From Bacteroidales bacterium (lineage in GTDB: Bacteria > Bacteroidota > Bacteroidia > Bacteroidales > UBA932), in NCBI GenBank assembly GCA_017558775.1, contig JAFYTP010000020.1, positions 1 through 64,000 on the forward strand: a stretch of DNA of 64,000 nt, given 5' to 3'. The translations under genes were made by a program, and so were the position numbers. Of this stretch, positions 22,723 to 32,386 are shown in pieces; the first letter of the stretch is position 1, and every line of letters starts with the position of its first letter. The notes under the pieces are model-generated. The model saw only the letters and a program-made list of their open reading frames with translations, had not been told where the DNA came from and made no database searches.

Positions 22723-24447
22723 TCAAAACTCCTTCACAACCTGAAGAAGCCGGTCGGGATAGTTGGAAATGATGGCGTCCACGCCGAGGCCGATGAGTCG
22801 GCGCATCTCGTCGGGATCGTCCACCGTCCAGGTATTGACCTTCATCCCGTAGGCGCGAGCCTTGGCGACGAGTTCCGCGTCCACGTTTTCGTGCGGAGCG
22901 CTGAGCCACTGCGGGGTGAAGTTCAGGAGGCTCATATACTGGTCAAAATCAGTCTCGTAGTCCTCCACCAGATAGGCCAGCATGTGGCCAGGATATTTCT
23001 CGTTGATGTAGTTGAGCGCGCGTTCGTCGAAACACTGGATCATCAGGCGGTCGCCTAAGTTCAGAGACTCCAGAGCCTCCATGCAGAGGTCGGTAAATTC
23101 GTGATATTCAGGCCAGTTCTCCCCTTCTATGCCTTCTTCGCAATCGGGATCGCTCTTGATTTCGATGTCGTAGTGCATCGGATAGTGACCCGTTTCCTTC
23201 GTATAGGCCTCAATAGCAGCGATTACATCCGCAGCCAGCGGCTTCGAGAGCGGCACACAGCGCTTCTCGGGCCAGGCCGGATTGAACCGGTTGCCCACAT
23301 CCCACTTGGCCACCTCGCTGTACGGCAAGTCATACAAATACGTCCTGGGCTCCCCCGCCACGACGGGCGTCCCGTCCGGATGGGAGGAATAACGCGGATG
23401 GAAGTATTTGTCATGGGACAGGACCACTTTCTTGTCTTTCGTGACGCAAAGGTCCATTTCCAGGGTGTTCACGCCCATTTTCACGGCATTGAGCATCGCG
23501 GGAAGGGATTCCTCCGGATACAGGCCCATGCCGCCCCGGTGCGCCTCCACCTCGACAACATACTTGGGTTCGTCGGGGACAGCCGCCACCGGCTTCTCGG
23601 CCTGCGGCTTGTCATATCGGAGCGTCGCCATCACAGGGAAATGGTCGGAAACATACTCCACGCCCTCATACGGCTGGCGGATCACTTCGAACTTGTCGCA
23701 GCCCTTGAATCCTGCGTAAAAGACATAGTCGATGGGCGGATTGCCGGACTCCTTCCCCCAGTCGTGCCAGGTCTGGCCGTTGTCCGTCACCTTGGCCGTC
23801 TGGCGGGCATCCTGCATCAGGGTACGGAGTTCGCCCAAGCAGGGATCATCCGGATACACGTTCATATCGCCCGTGAGGATCATCGGATAGCCGTCCGGAT
23901 TCATCGCGCCAATGCGTTCGACCAGCAGGAGCAGGCCCTTCCGGCGGGCTTCCCGGCCCACATGGTCCAGGTGCGTGTTCACGAAATAGAACGGACGGTC
24001 CGTCGCCTTGTCCAGCAGGAGCGCCCAGGTGGCGGTCCGGCGGCAGGCGGCGTCCCAGCCCATGGACGGGACGAACGGCGTCTCGGACAGCCAGTAAGTC
24101 CCCCACTCCTTCAGTTCGATGCGCTCCGTGTCATAGAACACGGCCATGTGCTCGCCATCGCTGATTCCATCTTCCCTACCCACGCCGACATACTTGTATC
24201 CGGGGCAATGCTCCTCGAACCAGACAAGCTGGAAATCCAGGGCCTCCTGCACGCCGAACACGGCGGGATGCTGGTCATTGATCATTGCACAGGCGGCGTC
24301 GCGACGGTTCGGCCAGATATGTTCACCGTCCTCGGCCGTCCCGTAGCGGACGTTGAAGGACATCACGGGAAGAGGCTCCACTTTCTTGCAAGCCTGGTTG
24401 GAGAAAGCCAGGAGCGGCAACAAGGCCGCCAGCAACCATTTTCTCAT
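22723..24447 (-). CDS. Bifunctional lipoprotein: EEP-family hydrolase fused to glycerophosphodiester phosphodiesterase
   Basis: This 574-residue lipoprotein (NQAC lipobox, signal [15 protein letters not shown]) has two hydrolase domains. About 28-280 is an endonuclease/exonuclease/phosphatase (EEP) domain: [15 protein letters not shown] (metal Glu), [12 protein letters not shown], and [10 protein letters not shown] with the catalytic Asp-His pair. About 295-574 is a GDPD domain: [42 protein letters not shown] enzymes of this type cleave phosphoesters or sphingomyelin-like diesters, and GDPDs release glycerol-3-phosphate or the alcohol from glycerophosphodiesters. Both halves keep their catalytic residues. 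It lies between the GH63-like gene and susC. Confidence 0.85.
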   Translation of the reverse strand: MRKWLLAALLPLLAFSNQACKKVEPLPVMSFNVRYGTAEDGEHIWPNRRDAACAMINDQHPAVFGVQEALDFQLVWFEEHCPGYKYVGVGREDGISDGEHMAVFYDTERIELKEWGTYWLSETPFVPSMGWDAACRRTATWALLLDKATDRPFYFVNTHLDHVGREARRKGLLLLVERIGAMNPDGYPMILTGDMNVYPDDPCLGELRTLMQDARQTAKVTDNGQTWHDWGKESGNPPIDYVFYAGFKGCDKFEVIRQPYEGVEYVSDHFPVMATLRYDKPQAEKPVAAVPDEPKYVVEVEAHRGGMGLYPEESLPAMLNAVKMGVNTLEMDLCVTKDKKVVLSHDKYFHPRYSSHPDGTPVVAGEPRTYLYDLPYSEVAKWDVGNRFNPAWPEKRCVPLSKPLAADVIAAIEAYTKETGHYPMHYDIEIKSDPDCEEGIEGENWPEYHEFTDLCMEALESLNLGDRLMIQCFDERALNYINEKYPGHMLAYLVEDYETDFDQYMSLLNFTPQWLSAPHENVDAELVAKARAYGMKVNTWTVDDPDEMRRLIGLGVDAIISNYPDRLLQVVKEF

Positions 24448-24456
24448 AAAGATATT

Positions 24457-26058
24457 TCAGAGTTTGATTTTACCACTTTTCTCAACATGGACCGTAGACG
24501 AGTTTCCATCGCCCCAAAGGATGGTGAGATCGAAAGGGACATTCGTCGAAACCGTCACCACGGGCTTGTCCGAGGCCGATTTCCGGGCGGCCGCCTTCAG
24601 CGTCACGACCCCTTCCGGGCCGAACGGATAGCGTTCGATGCCATGGGCTTCCGTGTGCCGCAGGTCCCATTCAATCCGGGCGTCGGAGAAGTCCGACCGG
24701 ATGCCCAGGATGCACTCGATGAACTCCGCGATGGGCGGAAGACCCGTCCAGCCCACGAAGTCCTTGCGGGCCATGAAGCCCGGCTCGATCTTCTCGGGCG
24801 CGTAATACTCCCAGAAAGTCCCCGTGTCCTTCCAGACCTGGAAGACGTCGCCGTAATGGTTGTCGGCGATTTCCCGGCAAAGGTCCTTGTAGCCCTTGCG
24901 CCACAGGCCGTCCAGCACCATGTAGTTGGTGCCGGGCCAGATGCCGCCCTGCCAGTATCGACCCAGAGGGTTATATTTCTTGTGATCTGCCGATAAGGAC
25001 GGCACCCGATGCAGGCGCGCGAACTCCGTCGTATCGGACAAGTGCGCCACCAGCGCATCTAGCCGATTCCCGTCCAAAATATCCGTTTGAAGCGCCCAGA
25101 AGGCCGATATTCCCTTGATACTCGCGCGGGAACCATCGGCAAAGACATCATAGAGGAAGCCCGTCTCCGGGTCCCACATATTGTCGTTGATCCAGCCTTT
25201 GAGGAACTTCATCTCGTCCTCCATCTCCTCGATTTCCTGCCAACGCTCGGTGTAGAAGCCGATCTGCATCAGGCAGTCCTCGACGAGGTACTGTTGCAGG
25301 TTCGTGTCCAGCCAGCTCAGGTGGCCGTTGGAGAAGATCTGGTTGTAGCCTTCGGGGACGCGGGGCATGTTGTCCATGCCGGTCCCCCACCCACTGGACC
25401 AGTAAGTTCCGTTCTGCCAGGTGCGGTTCAGTTTCCACCACTGCGCATAGGCCACCAGGGCCGGGAATACGCGATGGAGACGGTCGATGTCACCGAACTG
25501 ACGGTAGTACTGCAGTTCCGCCCACGGAAGCAGGTTCGGCCCCGTGCTCACCGGGTCATAGCGCTCGAAGCAGTCGGAACCATCGGCCCGGATCTCCCGG
25601 CAGATGAAGCCGTCCTGGTGCTGTTTCGCGTAGAAGTTGTCCAGCGTGCGCTGGAACGGGAAGAAGCGATAGCCATAGCGGGCGAAAAGCATCATGAAGG
25701 AATCGTCCCACATGAAGATGTTGCCGTTGTACGCGACATCCAGATACGGGCTCACGAAGCCGGAACCCTCCTGCGGCTGCCGGATATTGCCGATGGCGAT
25801 CTTCCAGGCATGCCAGTACATCTCCACTTCCTGCACGTGCCCATCCCAGAAAGGCGCGGGAAGGATTTTCTGCGCCTGCGCGAAGGACTTGGGCTCCACT
25901 GTCTCGCGCGCCATCGTGCGATACGGATTCTCCGCCACGAAGATGTTCTTTACATACGTGTTCTTGTACGGCAGGTCGTAAGGACCGCTCTTGAGGTCCT
26001 GGGCCCGTAAAACCGGCGTCAGAGCCAGTGCCAGGGCAAGGATGGTCAGTCGTTTCAT
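24457..26058 (-). CDS. GH63/MGH1-like (alpha/alpha)6 glycosidase
   Basis: This is a 533-residue exported protein (signal ends near TPVLRAQ). The body is an (alpha/alpha)6 barrel of the GH63/GH37-like clan, as in mannosylglycerate hydrolase-type proteins: MWDDSFMMLFARYGY near residue 117 (a candidate catalytic acid region), the HQDGFICRE segment, GRYWQGGIWPGTNYMVLDGL near 370, and GTFWEYYAPEK (a candidate second acid). GH63 enzymes act on alpha-glucosides such as Glc-Gal or on mannosylglycerate; the substrate here is not clear. Its ATG overlaps the preceding phosphatase stop (26055-26058), so translation is coupled. Confidence 0.75.
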   Translation of the reverse strand: MKRLTILALALALTPVLRAQDLKSGPYDLPYKNTYVKNIFVAENPYRTMARETVEPKSFAQAQKILPAPFWDGHVQEVEMYWHAWKIAIGNIRQPQEGSGFVSPYLDVAYNGNIFMWDDSFMMLFARYGYRFFPFQRTLDNFYAKQHQDGFICREIRADGSDCFERYDPVSTGPNLLPWAELQYYRQFGDIDRLHRVFPALVAYAQWWKLNRTWQNGTYWSSGWGTGMDNMPRVPEGYNQIFSNGHLSWLDTNLQQYLVEDCLMQIGFYTERWQEIEEMEDEMKFLKGWINDNMWDPETGFLYDVFADGSRASIKGISAFWALQTDILDGNRLDALVAHLSDTTEFARLHRVPSLSADHKKYNPLGRYWQGGIWPGTNYMVLDGLWRKGYKDLCREIADNHYGDVFQVWKDTGTFWEYYAPEKIEPGFMARKDFVGWTGLPPIAEFIECILGIRSDFSDARIEWDLRHTEAHGIERYPFGPEGVVTLKAAARKSASDKPVVTVSTNVPFDLTILWGDGNSSTVHVEKSGKIKL

Positions 26059-27974
26059 TTCTTGACGAGCCTTTTGATGGTTCGGGCAATTTCGATGTTC
26101 ATATAAGTGCCCATGAACTCACGGGAACCCGGGCCGTAGGCGAAAACGGGCACCACCGTGGGCGTATGGTCATCAGAGTTGTACACGGCGAGGATGTGGC
26201 CCGTTTCCAAGTCGCCGTCCAGGATGGTGAGACCGCCGGTTTCGTGGTCCGCCGTCACCACCACGAGGGTTTCCCCGTTGGAATCGGCGAACTTGAGGGC
26301 CTCCGCCACCGCGAGGTCGAAGCCCAGTTCCTCGATGACCGAGGCCGGGAAGCAGTCGGAGTGGCCGGCATAGTCGATCTTGGCGCCCTCCACCATCAGG
26401 AAGAAACCCTTCTTGGAATCCTTCGCGAGCTTCTCGATGGAGGACTTGGTGATTCCGGCCAGGAAATCCAGCGTCTCCTCCGTGGCATACGAGCCCATGC
26501 GGTCATCCATGCAGATGAGCTTGCCGCGCACCTGATTCACGGCCAGGGCGTCCTTCGTGTAGCTGTAGCCATTGGCCTTGATTCCGGACAGCAGGTCCAC
26601 ACCGTCCTCGCGGGGTTTTTCGAAATAGCTCGTGCCGGGGCCGCAGATGAGGTCCACGTCGCTGGTGAGCATATATCGCGTGATCTTGTCCGTGCTGTCG
26701 CGCTCGGAGATATGGGCGTAGAAAACGGCCGGGGTGGCATCGGCAATATCTCCCAGGGAGACGACGCCCGTGGCCTTGCCCATCGCCTTGAAATAGTCCG
26801 TCAGCGCGGGATATTCCTCCGAACCGTCCTTGTTGGAGGAAATGTGGCGCGTCCAGGACATCTCCCCCGTCGCCAGGGCGCTGCCGCCGGAAGCGGAATC
26901 GCCGATGAAATCGTCATTGGGATTGTAGAACTGGATGCCGACGCTCTTGAGCTTCAGCATGCTCAGGTCCCGGTTATTGGCATAGGCACCCGCTATCACC
27001 TGATTGATGCCCATACCGTCGCCGATTAGGAGGATCACGTTCTTGATCTTCTTGTTGGAGCCGTCGTTACGGTACGTAGGCGTGTAGGTGGGGATGCGCT
27101 TGCTCAGCTGCAGCCGCTCGTTCTGGAAGCCGGCGAAACTGCGGGTGGCCGCGTCCAGCTTCTTGGTGCCCGTGACGCCTGCCTGCACCTCATGCTTTCC
27201 GATGATGAAGTTCTTGTTGCCCCAGTCGTCGAAGAAAAGGGAAGCCACGGCGGGCTTGTCCGTGTTGATGATGTCCACGCCCAGTTTCCAGAAGGTGAAA
27301 TAGGCCGTCGTGCCTTCGGGCGCTTCCCAGAAGCGGATGGGCTTACCCCAGGAATGGACCTTGTCGATGGCGGCGGTCACGGCGTCCAGCTCCGGATCGA
27401 TCATCCGGCCCTTGCCGTTCCACTTGCGGGCGAACATCCGGAAGGAGTTGCTCACCATCCCGACCCGGGCCAGCTGCTCCGGGGTATAGTTCTCGCGGAT
27501 ATCCCCATCGAAATAAACCCAGTGTGGATAAGAGGCGAAGCTCTCCGGTGCGGGCGTGTTGCCGGTGATGACCACCTGGACGGCGTCCCCGCAAAAGACA
27601 TCGGGATACCGACCGAGAAGGTCGATGACCTCGGACAGTTCAGGCTCCGTCTCCGACTTGAGCTCCACCAGCAGGATCAGGCGGTTGGAACGGTCCGCCC
27701 AGGGCTTTCCCCCATTGGCGCGGACCACCTGGACGATGGGCTGCACGTACATCGCGTCAAAGCTGCGCTCCGGGGTGAGCTGGTCCACCTCGTGCCCCAC
27801 CAGAAGCTGGCCTTCGTACAAAAAGACATCGGCCTCGATGGAGCCACAGTGCTGGGAATAAGCTTCCCAGAAGGGCGCCGTACGGACATAGTCGTTATGC
27901 GAATGCAGGATTACAGGCTGCTGAGCTCTCAAGGCAAGTGGGAACAGCAAGACCGCAAGTAACCATTTTCTCAT
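26055..27974 (-). CDS. Bifunctional GDPD/PI-PLC-like domain fused to alkaline phosphatase
   Basis: This exported protein of about 639 residues starts MRKWLLAVLLFPLALRAQ. The N-terminal ~270 residues match the AIM6-like branch of the GDPD/PI-PLC superfamily: ILHSHNDY, SIEADVFL, LLVGHE, LVELKS. Residues ~290-639 are a classic alkaline phosphatase: LLIGDGMG (metal Asp), DSASGGSALATG (serine nucleophile), DIADATPA, DYAGHSD and TADHETGG (metal ligands). Together they could cut a phosphodiester and then remove the remaining phosphate. ATG 27974 is chosen, as the upstream TTG adds residues before the signal. It overlaps the GH63-like gene by 4 nt. Confidence 0.85.
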   Translation of the reverse strand: MRKWLLAVLLFPLALRAQQPVILHSHNDYVRTAPFWEAYSQHCGSIEADVFLYEGQLLVGHEVDQLTPERSFDAMYVQPIVQVVRANGGKPWADRSNRLILLVELKSETEPELSEVIDLLGRYPDVFCGDAVQVVITGNTPAPESFASYPHWVYFDGDIRENYTPEQLARVGMVSNSFRMFARKWNGKGRMIDPELDAVTAAIDKVHSWGKPIRFWEAPEGTTAYFTFWKLGVDIINTDKPAVASLFFDDWGNKNFIIGKHEVQAGVTGTKKLDAATRSFAGFQNERLQLSKRIPTYTPTYRNDGSNKKIKNVILLIGDGMGINQVIAGAYANNRDLSMLKLKSVGIQFYNPNDDFIGDSASGGSALATGEMSWTRHISSNKDGSEEYPALTDYFKAMGKATGVVSLGDIADATPAVFYAHISERDSTDKITRYMLTSDVDLICGPGTSYFEKPREDGVDLLSGIKANGYSYTKDALAVNQVRGKLICMDDRMGSYATEETLDFLAGITKSSIEKLAKDSKKGFFLMVEGAKIDYAGHSDCFPASVIEELGFDLAVAEALKFADSNGETLVVVTADHETGGLTILDGDLETGHILAVYNSDDHTPTVVPVFAYGPGSREFMGTYMNIEIARTIKRLVKK

Positions 27975-27997
27975 GGAATCAAAACAATTCAAATAGA

Positions 27998-30574
27998 TTA
28001 ATCAATAACTACCGTATATATGCCAGCGGCATATTCCTTGGGATCCGATCCGTCAGGAAGGGTAACGGTGGCAGTTGCCCCTTCGGGCACCGTGAATTCC
28101 CAAATCCACCGGTCCCCCTCGTATCGCCAACTGCTCTTAATAAGGCCCGCAGCGCTTTGGTAGGATGCGTCCAAAGACCCCAAACGCTTGTCCGGGACGG
28201 GCGCAAAAATAATATGCTTGAAGCCGGGTTCGGCCGGGTCCGCGGCGATACCGGCGGCCGTTTCCCATATCCATTGGCACACGGAGCCATAGGCATAGTG
28301 GTTGAAACTGTTCATTCCCACCGGGCCCAGGCCCTTTTCCTTCGTATAACTGTTCCAGCGCTCCCAGATAGTGGTGGCGCCATTGTCGATGGAATAGAGC
28401 CAGCCGGGATAACCATGCTGGAAGAGCAGTTCATAGGCAATGTCGGCCATCCCGTTTTCCGTGAGCGTGCGCATCAGGATGGACGTACCCAGGAAACCCG
28501 TCTGCAGGCAGTTCCCGTGATCGGCGAAGTTCTGGCGAAGACGGCCGGTCATATTGGCTTTCGCCTCCCCGTCCACCAGCCCGTTTTTCAGGGCAAAGAG
28601 GGCCGGCGTCTGCATGGTGTTCAGGACGGCGGTCTTGAAATTCCCCGCCCCGTCCAGGAAACGCTCCCGCAGATAGGCTTTCGCCTCGTCTTCCATCTGT
28701 TGGTAAGGTGCCGCATCGCGGCCCGTGGCGCGGGCCATGTCACGCATCATTCCCGCGTCGATGGCCCAATAGGAAGCACCGAGATAGCTCCAGTAAGCGA
28801 TGGCGTCCGGAAGCGGCCGATGCTGCTCGTCGAAAGCCAGGTTGATGCAACTTTCCAGCGGCTCGCAGCTCAGCCAGTCCGCCCACTGGTAATTCCCATT
28901 CTCCGCGCGCAGCGCTTCATGGTCGTATTTCGTGTCATTGATATGCTGCATGAAGCGGTCCATCGCCTCCCAGTTCTCGTCCACGATGGCGTTGTCGCCG
29001 AACTGTTTCCAAATGGTCCAAGGGACGATGATTCCCGCATCGGCCCAGCCCAGGCGCATCTTTTCGTTGCCGTACTGGGCAAAAGGAGCCACACCGGGGA
29101 AGCCGCCCGTCTCGCTCTGGGAATCCCGCATATCACGCATCCATTTATGGAAGAAGGCGTCAGTGTTGGCGAAGAAAGTGCCCGTTTCCGTGAATACCTG
29201 CGTATCGGCCGTCCAGCCCAGGCGCTCATCACGCTGCGGGCAGTCGGTGGGCACCGAGAGATAGTTGGAGCGCTGGCCCCAGACCGTATTCGAAATGATT
29301 TGATTGACCGCCGGACTGCCCGTGACGATGGTGCCAGTCTCCAGGTCCTTGGCAATGGAAGTCACCGGAATGGAGACCACCGACGCGATCTTCACCGGTG
29401 CGGTGGCAGTCACCGATATGAAACGATAACCGAAGAAAGTGCACTGGGGATGGTATTCCACAAAGCCTTTGCTGTCGGCAAAGGTATATTGCAGGGTCAT
29501 ACCGTCAGCCATCCGGAGGTTCTGCCGATGGACACTGCCTTCTGGACCGTCCATTCCCCGCTTACGGGCGCCGTTGCCGTCATTCAGCAGTTCGCCGGGC
29601 AGGCAGGTGAGCACCGTACCAGCATCGGCCTTGAAGCGAAAACCCGGCACGGCAGCAGCATTTTGCCCGAAGTCCACAACGAGCGTTTCACCCGGGTTCA
29701 GATCGATGGTCTCCCCTTCCGCGAACGTTCGCCTGACATCGACGGTACCGAAGCAAACGCTGTCCCGGACCTCGGCCTCGACAGCCCCGGTTACGCCTTC
29801 CCATACATAGGCTTTGACCGGTTTAAGCGCCAGGTCGGTGCGCAGATAGACCTCCGCGCCCTCGGAGGGCAGGATTTCACCCTTGAACTCCGTGTTCAAT
29901 TCCGGAGCGGAGAGTTTTTCGGGGGTGGCGTAACCGGGCTGGATGCGGGCGTCATAGTACTCACCGTCGAAAATGGCCGCATGGGTCACCGGACCGGCGA
30001 CACCTGCAGCCCAATGCTCTAGATCCGTACCGAAACGCTCTTTAGTACCATCGGCATAAGTGAGCTCCAGCACAGCCCGGAAAGCGGGCTTTTTGCCCAG
30101 CATACCCTCGCTCTGCGACGTAACAATCTTGTCCGCCCACCAGCCAGGGGTGACTTGTGCCGAAAGCTGGTTCCGGGCGCCGGACTTCTTCACAAAGGCG
30201 TCGGTGATGTCATATGTAAATGAACGGCGTGTTTTGAGCGGGTGCGTGAAACCCGGTTTCAGCACCTCCTTACCGACAGGACGGCCATTCAAGTAAAGAT
30301 AATAGACGCCAAGTCCCGAGGTCATCCAGCGGGCGGATGTGACAGTTTTGGTATTTTCCACCGTCGTGAGGAACCAGCTGGCACCATCGGCGGCGAGGTC
30401 GTTTTCCCGCGGTCCGCGGATGACGGGAGCGTTCTCCGCGGAAATCCACTGGGCGCACTCCCAGGCGCTGTCTTCCATAGCCTGGACCTTCCGACCGACC
30501 GGTTCGGAGGTCTCGGAAGCACAAGCCAGCATCAGTCCGGAAAGGATGGTCAGGGCGATTGGCTTTAAGGTCAT
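27998..30574 (-). CDS. GH78-type alpha-L-rhamnosidase
   Basis: This 858-residue protein has a lipoprotein-like signal (GLMLAC). N-terminal beta-sandwich domains (WFLTTVENTKTVTSARWMTSG, then YYLYLNGRPVG) precede a Bac_rhamnosid (alpha/alpha)6 barrel with the signature PTDCPQRDERLGWTAD (the acid Glu in the DERLG part) and, near the end, TTIWERWNSYTKEKG, which carries the conserved second Glu region. It should release terminal alpha-L-rhamnose. It is the first gene of the PUL transcript. Upstream only 76 nt separate it from the ClC gene, with a weak promoter (TTTG, 22 nt, TAACTTTA). Confidence 0.9.
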   Translation of the reverse strand: MTLKPIALTILSGLMLACASETSEPVGRKVQAMEDSAWECAQWISAENAPVIRGPRENDLAADGASWFLTTVENTKTVTSARWMTSGLGVYYLYLNGRPVGKEVLKPGFTHPLKTRRSFTYDITDAFVKKSGARNQLSAQVTPGWWADKIVTSQSEGMLGKKPAFRAVLELTYADGTKERFGTDLEHWAAGVAGPVTHAAIFDGEYYDARIQPGYATPEKLSAPELNTEFKGEILPSEGAEVYLRTDLALKPVKAYVWEGVTGAVEAEVRDSVCFGTVDVRRTFAEGETIDLNPGETLVVDFGQNAAAVPGFRFKADAGTVLTCLPGELLNDGNGARKRGMDGPEGSVHRQNLRMADGMTLQYTFADSKGFVEYHPQCTFFGYRFISVTATAPVKIASVVSIPVTSIAKDLETGTIVTGSPAVNQIISNTVWGQRSNYLSVPTDCPQRDERLGWTADTQVFTETGTFFANTDAFFHKWMRDMRDSQSETGGFPGVAPFAQYGNEKMRLGWADAGIIVPWTIWKQFGDNAIVDENWEAMDRFMQHINDTKYDHEALRAENGNYQWADWLSCEPLESCINLAFDEQHRPLPDAIAYWSYLGASYWAIDAGMMRDMARATGRDAAPYQQMEDEAKAYLRERFLDGAGNFKTAVLNTMQTPALFALKNGLVDGEAKANMTGRLRQNFADHGNCLQTGFLGTSILMRTLTENGMADIAYELLFQHGYPGWLYSIDNGATTIWERWNSYTKEKGLGPVGMNSFNHYAYGSVCQWIWETAAGIAADPAEPGFKHIIFAPVPDKRLGSLDASYQSAAGLIKSSWRYEGDRWIWEFTVPEGATATVTLPDGSDPKEYAAGIYTVVID

Positions 30575-30650
30575 TTCAGTGTTATTAATTTACCCCTTAA
30601 AGTTAACCTTTTTTTACGGAACCACCACAAAAAAACTGTTCGGGAAAGCG

Positions 30651-32378
30651 TCAATCCTGGGAGAAATCACGGAGCTCTTCCCGGTATGCGTTGAATATCT
30701 TTGACTTGGACACGAAGCCCACATACTGGCGGTCCCGGTCCACCACCGGCAGGTTCCAGGCACCCGTCTTCTCGAACTTCCGCATCACGCTTTCCATCGG
30801 CTCATCCGGGTACACATACTCCGGCGCGGACCGCATGTAATTGTACACCTTGGCCTTCTCGTACAGGTCGTTCCGGAACATGTCGCTGCGGATGTCGGAG
30901 AGTGCGACATAACCCTGGAACCGCTTCTTGGAGTCGAGGACCGGGAAGATGTTGCGGTGGGAAACGGACACGGCATTCACCAGATCGCCCAGGTTATCGT
31001 CGATACGGATGGGCGTGAAGTCCGTTTCCACCAGTTCCTCCGTCTTGAGGAGCGTCAGGACGGCCTGGTCGGAGTCGTGCGTGAGCAGTTCGCCCGTCTG
31101 GGCGATACGCTTGGTATAGATGGAGTATCTTTCGAAAATACGGGTGGTTGCATAGGCGAAGGCCGATGTCAGGATCAGCGGCAGAAGAAGCTCGTAACCG
31201 CCTGATATTTCAGCAATAAGGAAGATGGCGGTCATCGGGGCCTGCATCACGCCAGCCATAAGGCCTGCCATACCCACCAGCACGAAGTTCGGCACCGGGA
31301 CCATGCCGGGATGCACGAGATTCAGCACGGTGGCTAGCACATATCCCGCTATGGCGCCGACAAACAGCGTCGGACCGAAGGTACCGCCCACGCCGCCGCC
31401 TGCATTGGTGAAAGTCATCGCAAAGACCTTCAGCAGGAGCACCATTGCGAAGAACCACACTACCCCGCTTTCCTGCCCGTTCAGGAGCTTACCCACATCC
31501 TCATAACCTTCTCCGTACAACGGAGGGAACACAAAGATGAGAAGGCCCAGCCCCGCAGCGCACAAAGCCCACCGCAGATAGACGTTCTTCATCTTCCCGA
31601 ACATATCCTCCAGGAAGAGCGTCATCTTGATGAAATACAGCGAGCAGAAGCCGCAGAACGCGCCCAGGATAAGGTAGAACGGGATATTCCGCATCGAGAA
31701 CGCGACAAGCGTGCAGGTGAACTGGGTTTCCCGCCCCAGGATGAGATAGGACACCATCGTCGCCGACACCGAAGACAGCAGCAGCGGCAGGAGGGAGCTC
31801 ATCGACAGATTGAACAGGAGGATCTCCAGGGTGAACAACACGCCCGCAAGCGGCGCATTGAAGATGCCCGCCACAGCGCCGGCCGCGCCGCAACCCAGCA
31901 GGAGCGTCATTCCCCGATAGGAAAGGCCCATATATCGGCCCAGGTTGGAGCCGATGGCGGCGCCTGTATAGACGATCGGCGCCTCCGCACCCACGGATCC
32001 ACCGAAACCGATGGTCAGGGCGCTCGTCACCATCGACGAGAACAGGTTATGGCGCTTGATCTTGGATTCGTTCTTGGAAACGGCCTGCAGGACTTTCGTC
32101 ACCCCGTGGCCGATGTTGTCCTTGACGATATACCGGACAATCAGGAGGCTCAGGAACATTCCGACGCCCGGGAGGAGGAGATAGAGCCACACATGGTCCC
32201 CTACCATTGAGCTGAGACCGTGATGGATAGCGTGGATGGTGACCTTCAGCAGGACGGCCGCGAGGCCGCACAGGAGACCGGTCACCACGGAGAGGATGGG
32301 AATGCGCGTCCGGTCCGGGAGAGAATGCAAAAGGGCCCGAAGGGGGCCCCATATGTACTTCACGCCTTTATTGTCCAC
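30651..32378 (-). CDS. ClC-family chloride channel/transporter with C-terminal CBS domains
   Basis: This 575-residue membrane protein has the ClC helices and motifs: GHGVTKV (in place of GSGIPE), GGSVGAEAPIV (GREGP-like, with the gating Glu kept), FNAPLAGVLFTLEILL, and GGTFGPTLF (GxFxP). The last ~150 residues form a CBS pair (FTPIRIDDNLGDLVNAV, then YVALSDI; YPDEPMESVMRKF, then LPVVDRD). At the site of the second inner Glu of CLC-ec1 (EE) there is Glu-Ile, so the proton-relay Glu seems absent, which would favour channel-like or uncoupled behaviour (inference). The start is GTG 32378. It lies 8 nt after the small acidic protein gene and probably shares its transcript. Confidence 0.9.
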   Translation of the reverse strand: MDNKGVKYIWGPLRALLHSLPDRTRIPILSVVTGLLCGLAAVLLKVTIHAIHHGLSSMVGDHVWLYLLLPGVGMFLSLLIVRYIVKDNIGHGVTKVLQAVSKNESKIKRHNLFSSMVTSALTIGFGGSVGAEAPIVYTGAAIGSNLGRYMGLSYRGMTLLLGCGAAGAVAGIFNAPLAGVLFTLEILLFNLSMSSLLPLLLSSVSATMVSYLILGRETQFTCTLVAFSMRNIPFYLILGAFCGFCSLYFIKMTLFLEDMFGKMKNVYLRWALCAAGLGLLIFVFPPLYGEGYEDVGKLLNGQESGVVWFFAMVLLLKVFAMTFTNAGGGVGGTFGPTLFVGAIAGYVLATVLNLVHPGMVPVPNFVLVGMAGLMAGVMQAPMTAIFLIAEISGGYELLLPLILTSAFAYATTRIFERYSIYTKRIAQTGELLTHDSDQAVLTLLKTEELVETDFTPIRIDDNLGDLVNAVSVSHRNIFPVLDSKKRFQGYVALSDIRSDMFRNDLYEKAKVYNYMRSAPEYVYPDEPMESVMRKFEKTGAWNLPVVDRDRQYVGFVSKSKIFNAYREELRDFSQD

Positions 32379-32386
32379 GGTGTATT

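Noticed and set aside
30575..30650. Promoter for the GH78 gene (TTTG, 22 nt, TAACTTTA)
   Set aside because: The spacer is too long and the -7 box has a mismatch; mentioned only in the gene entry.
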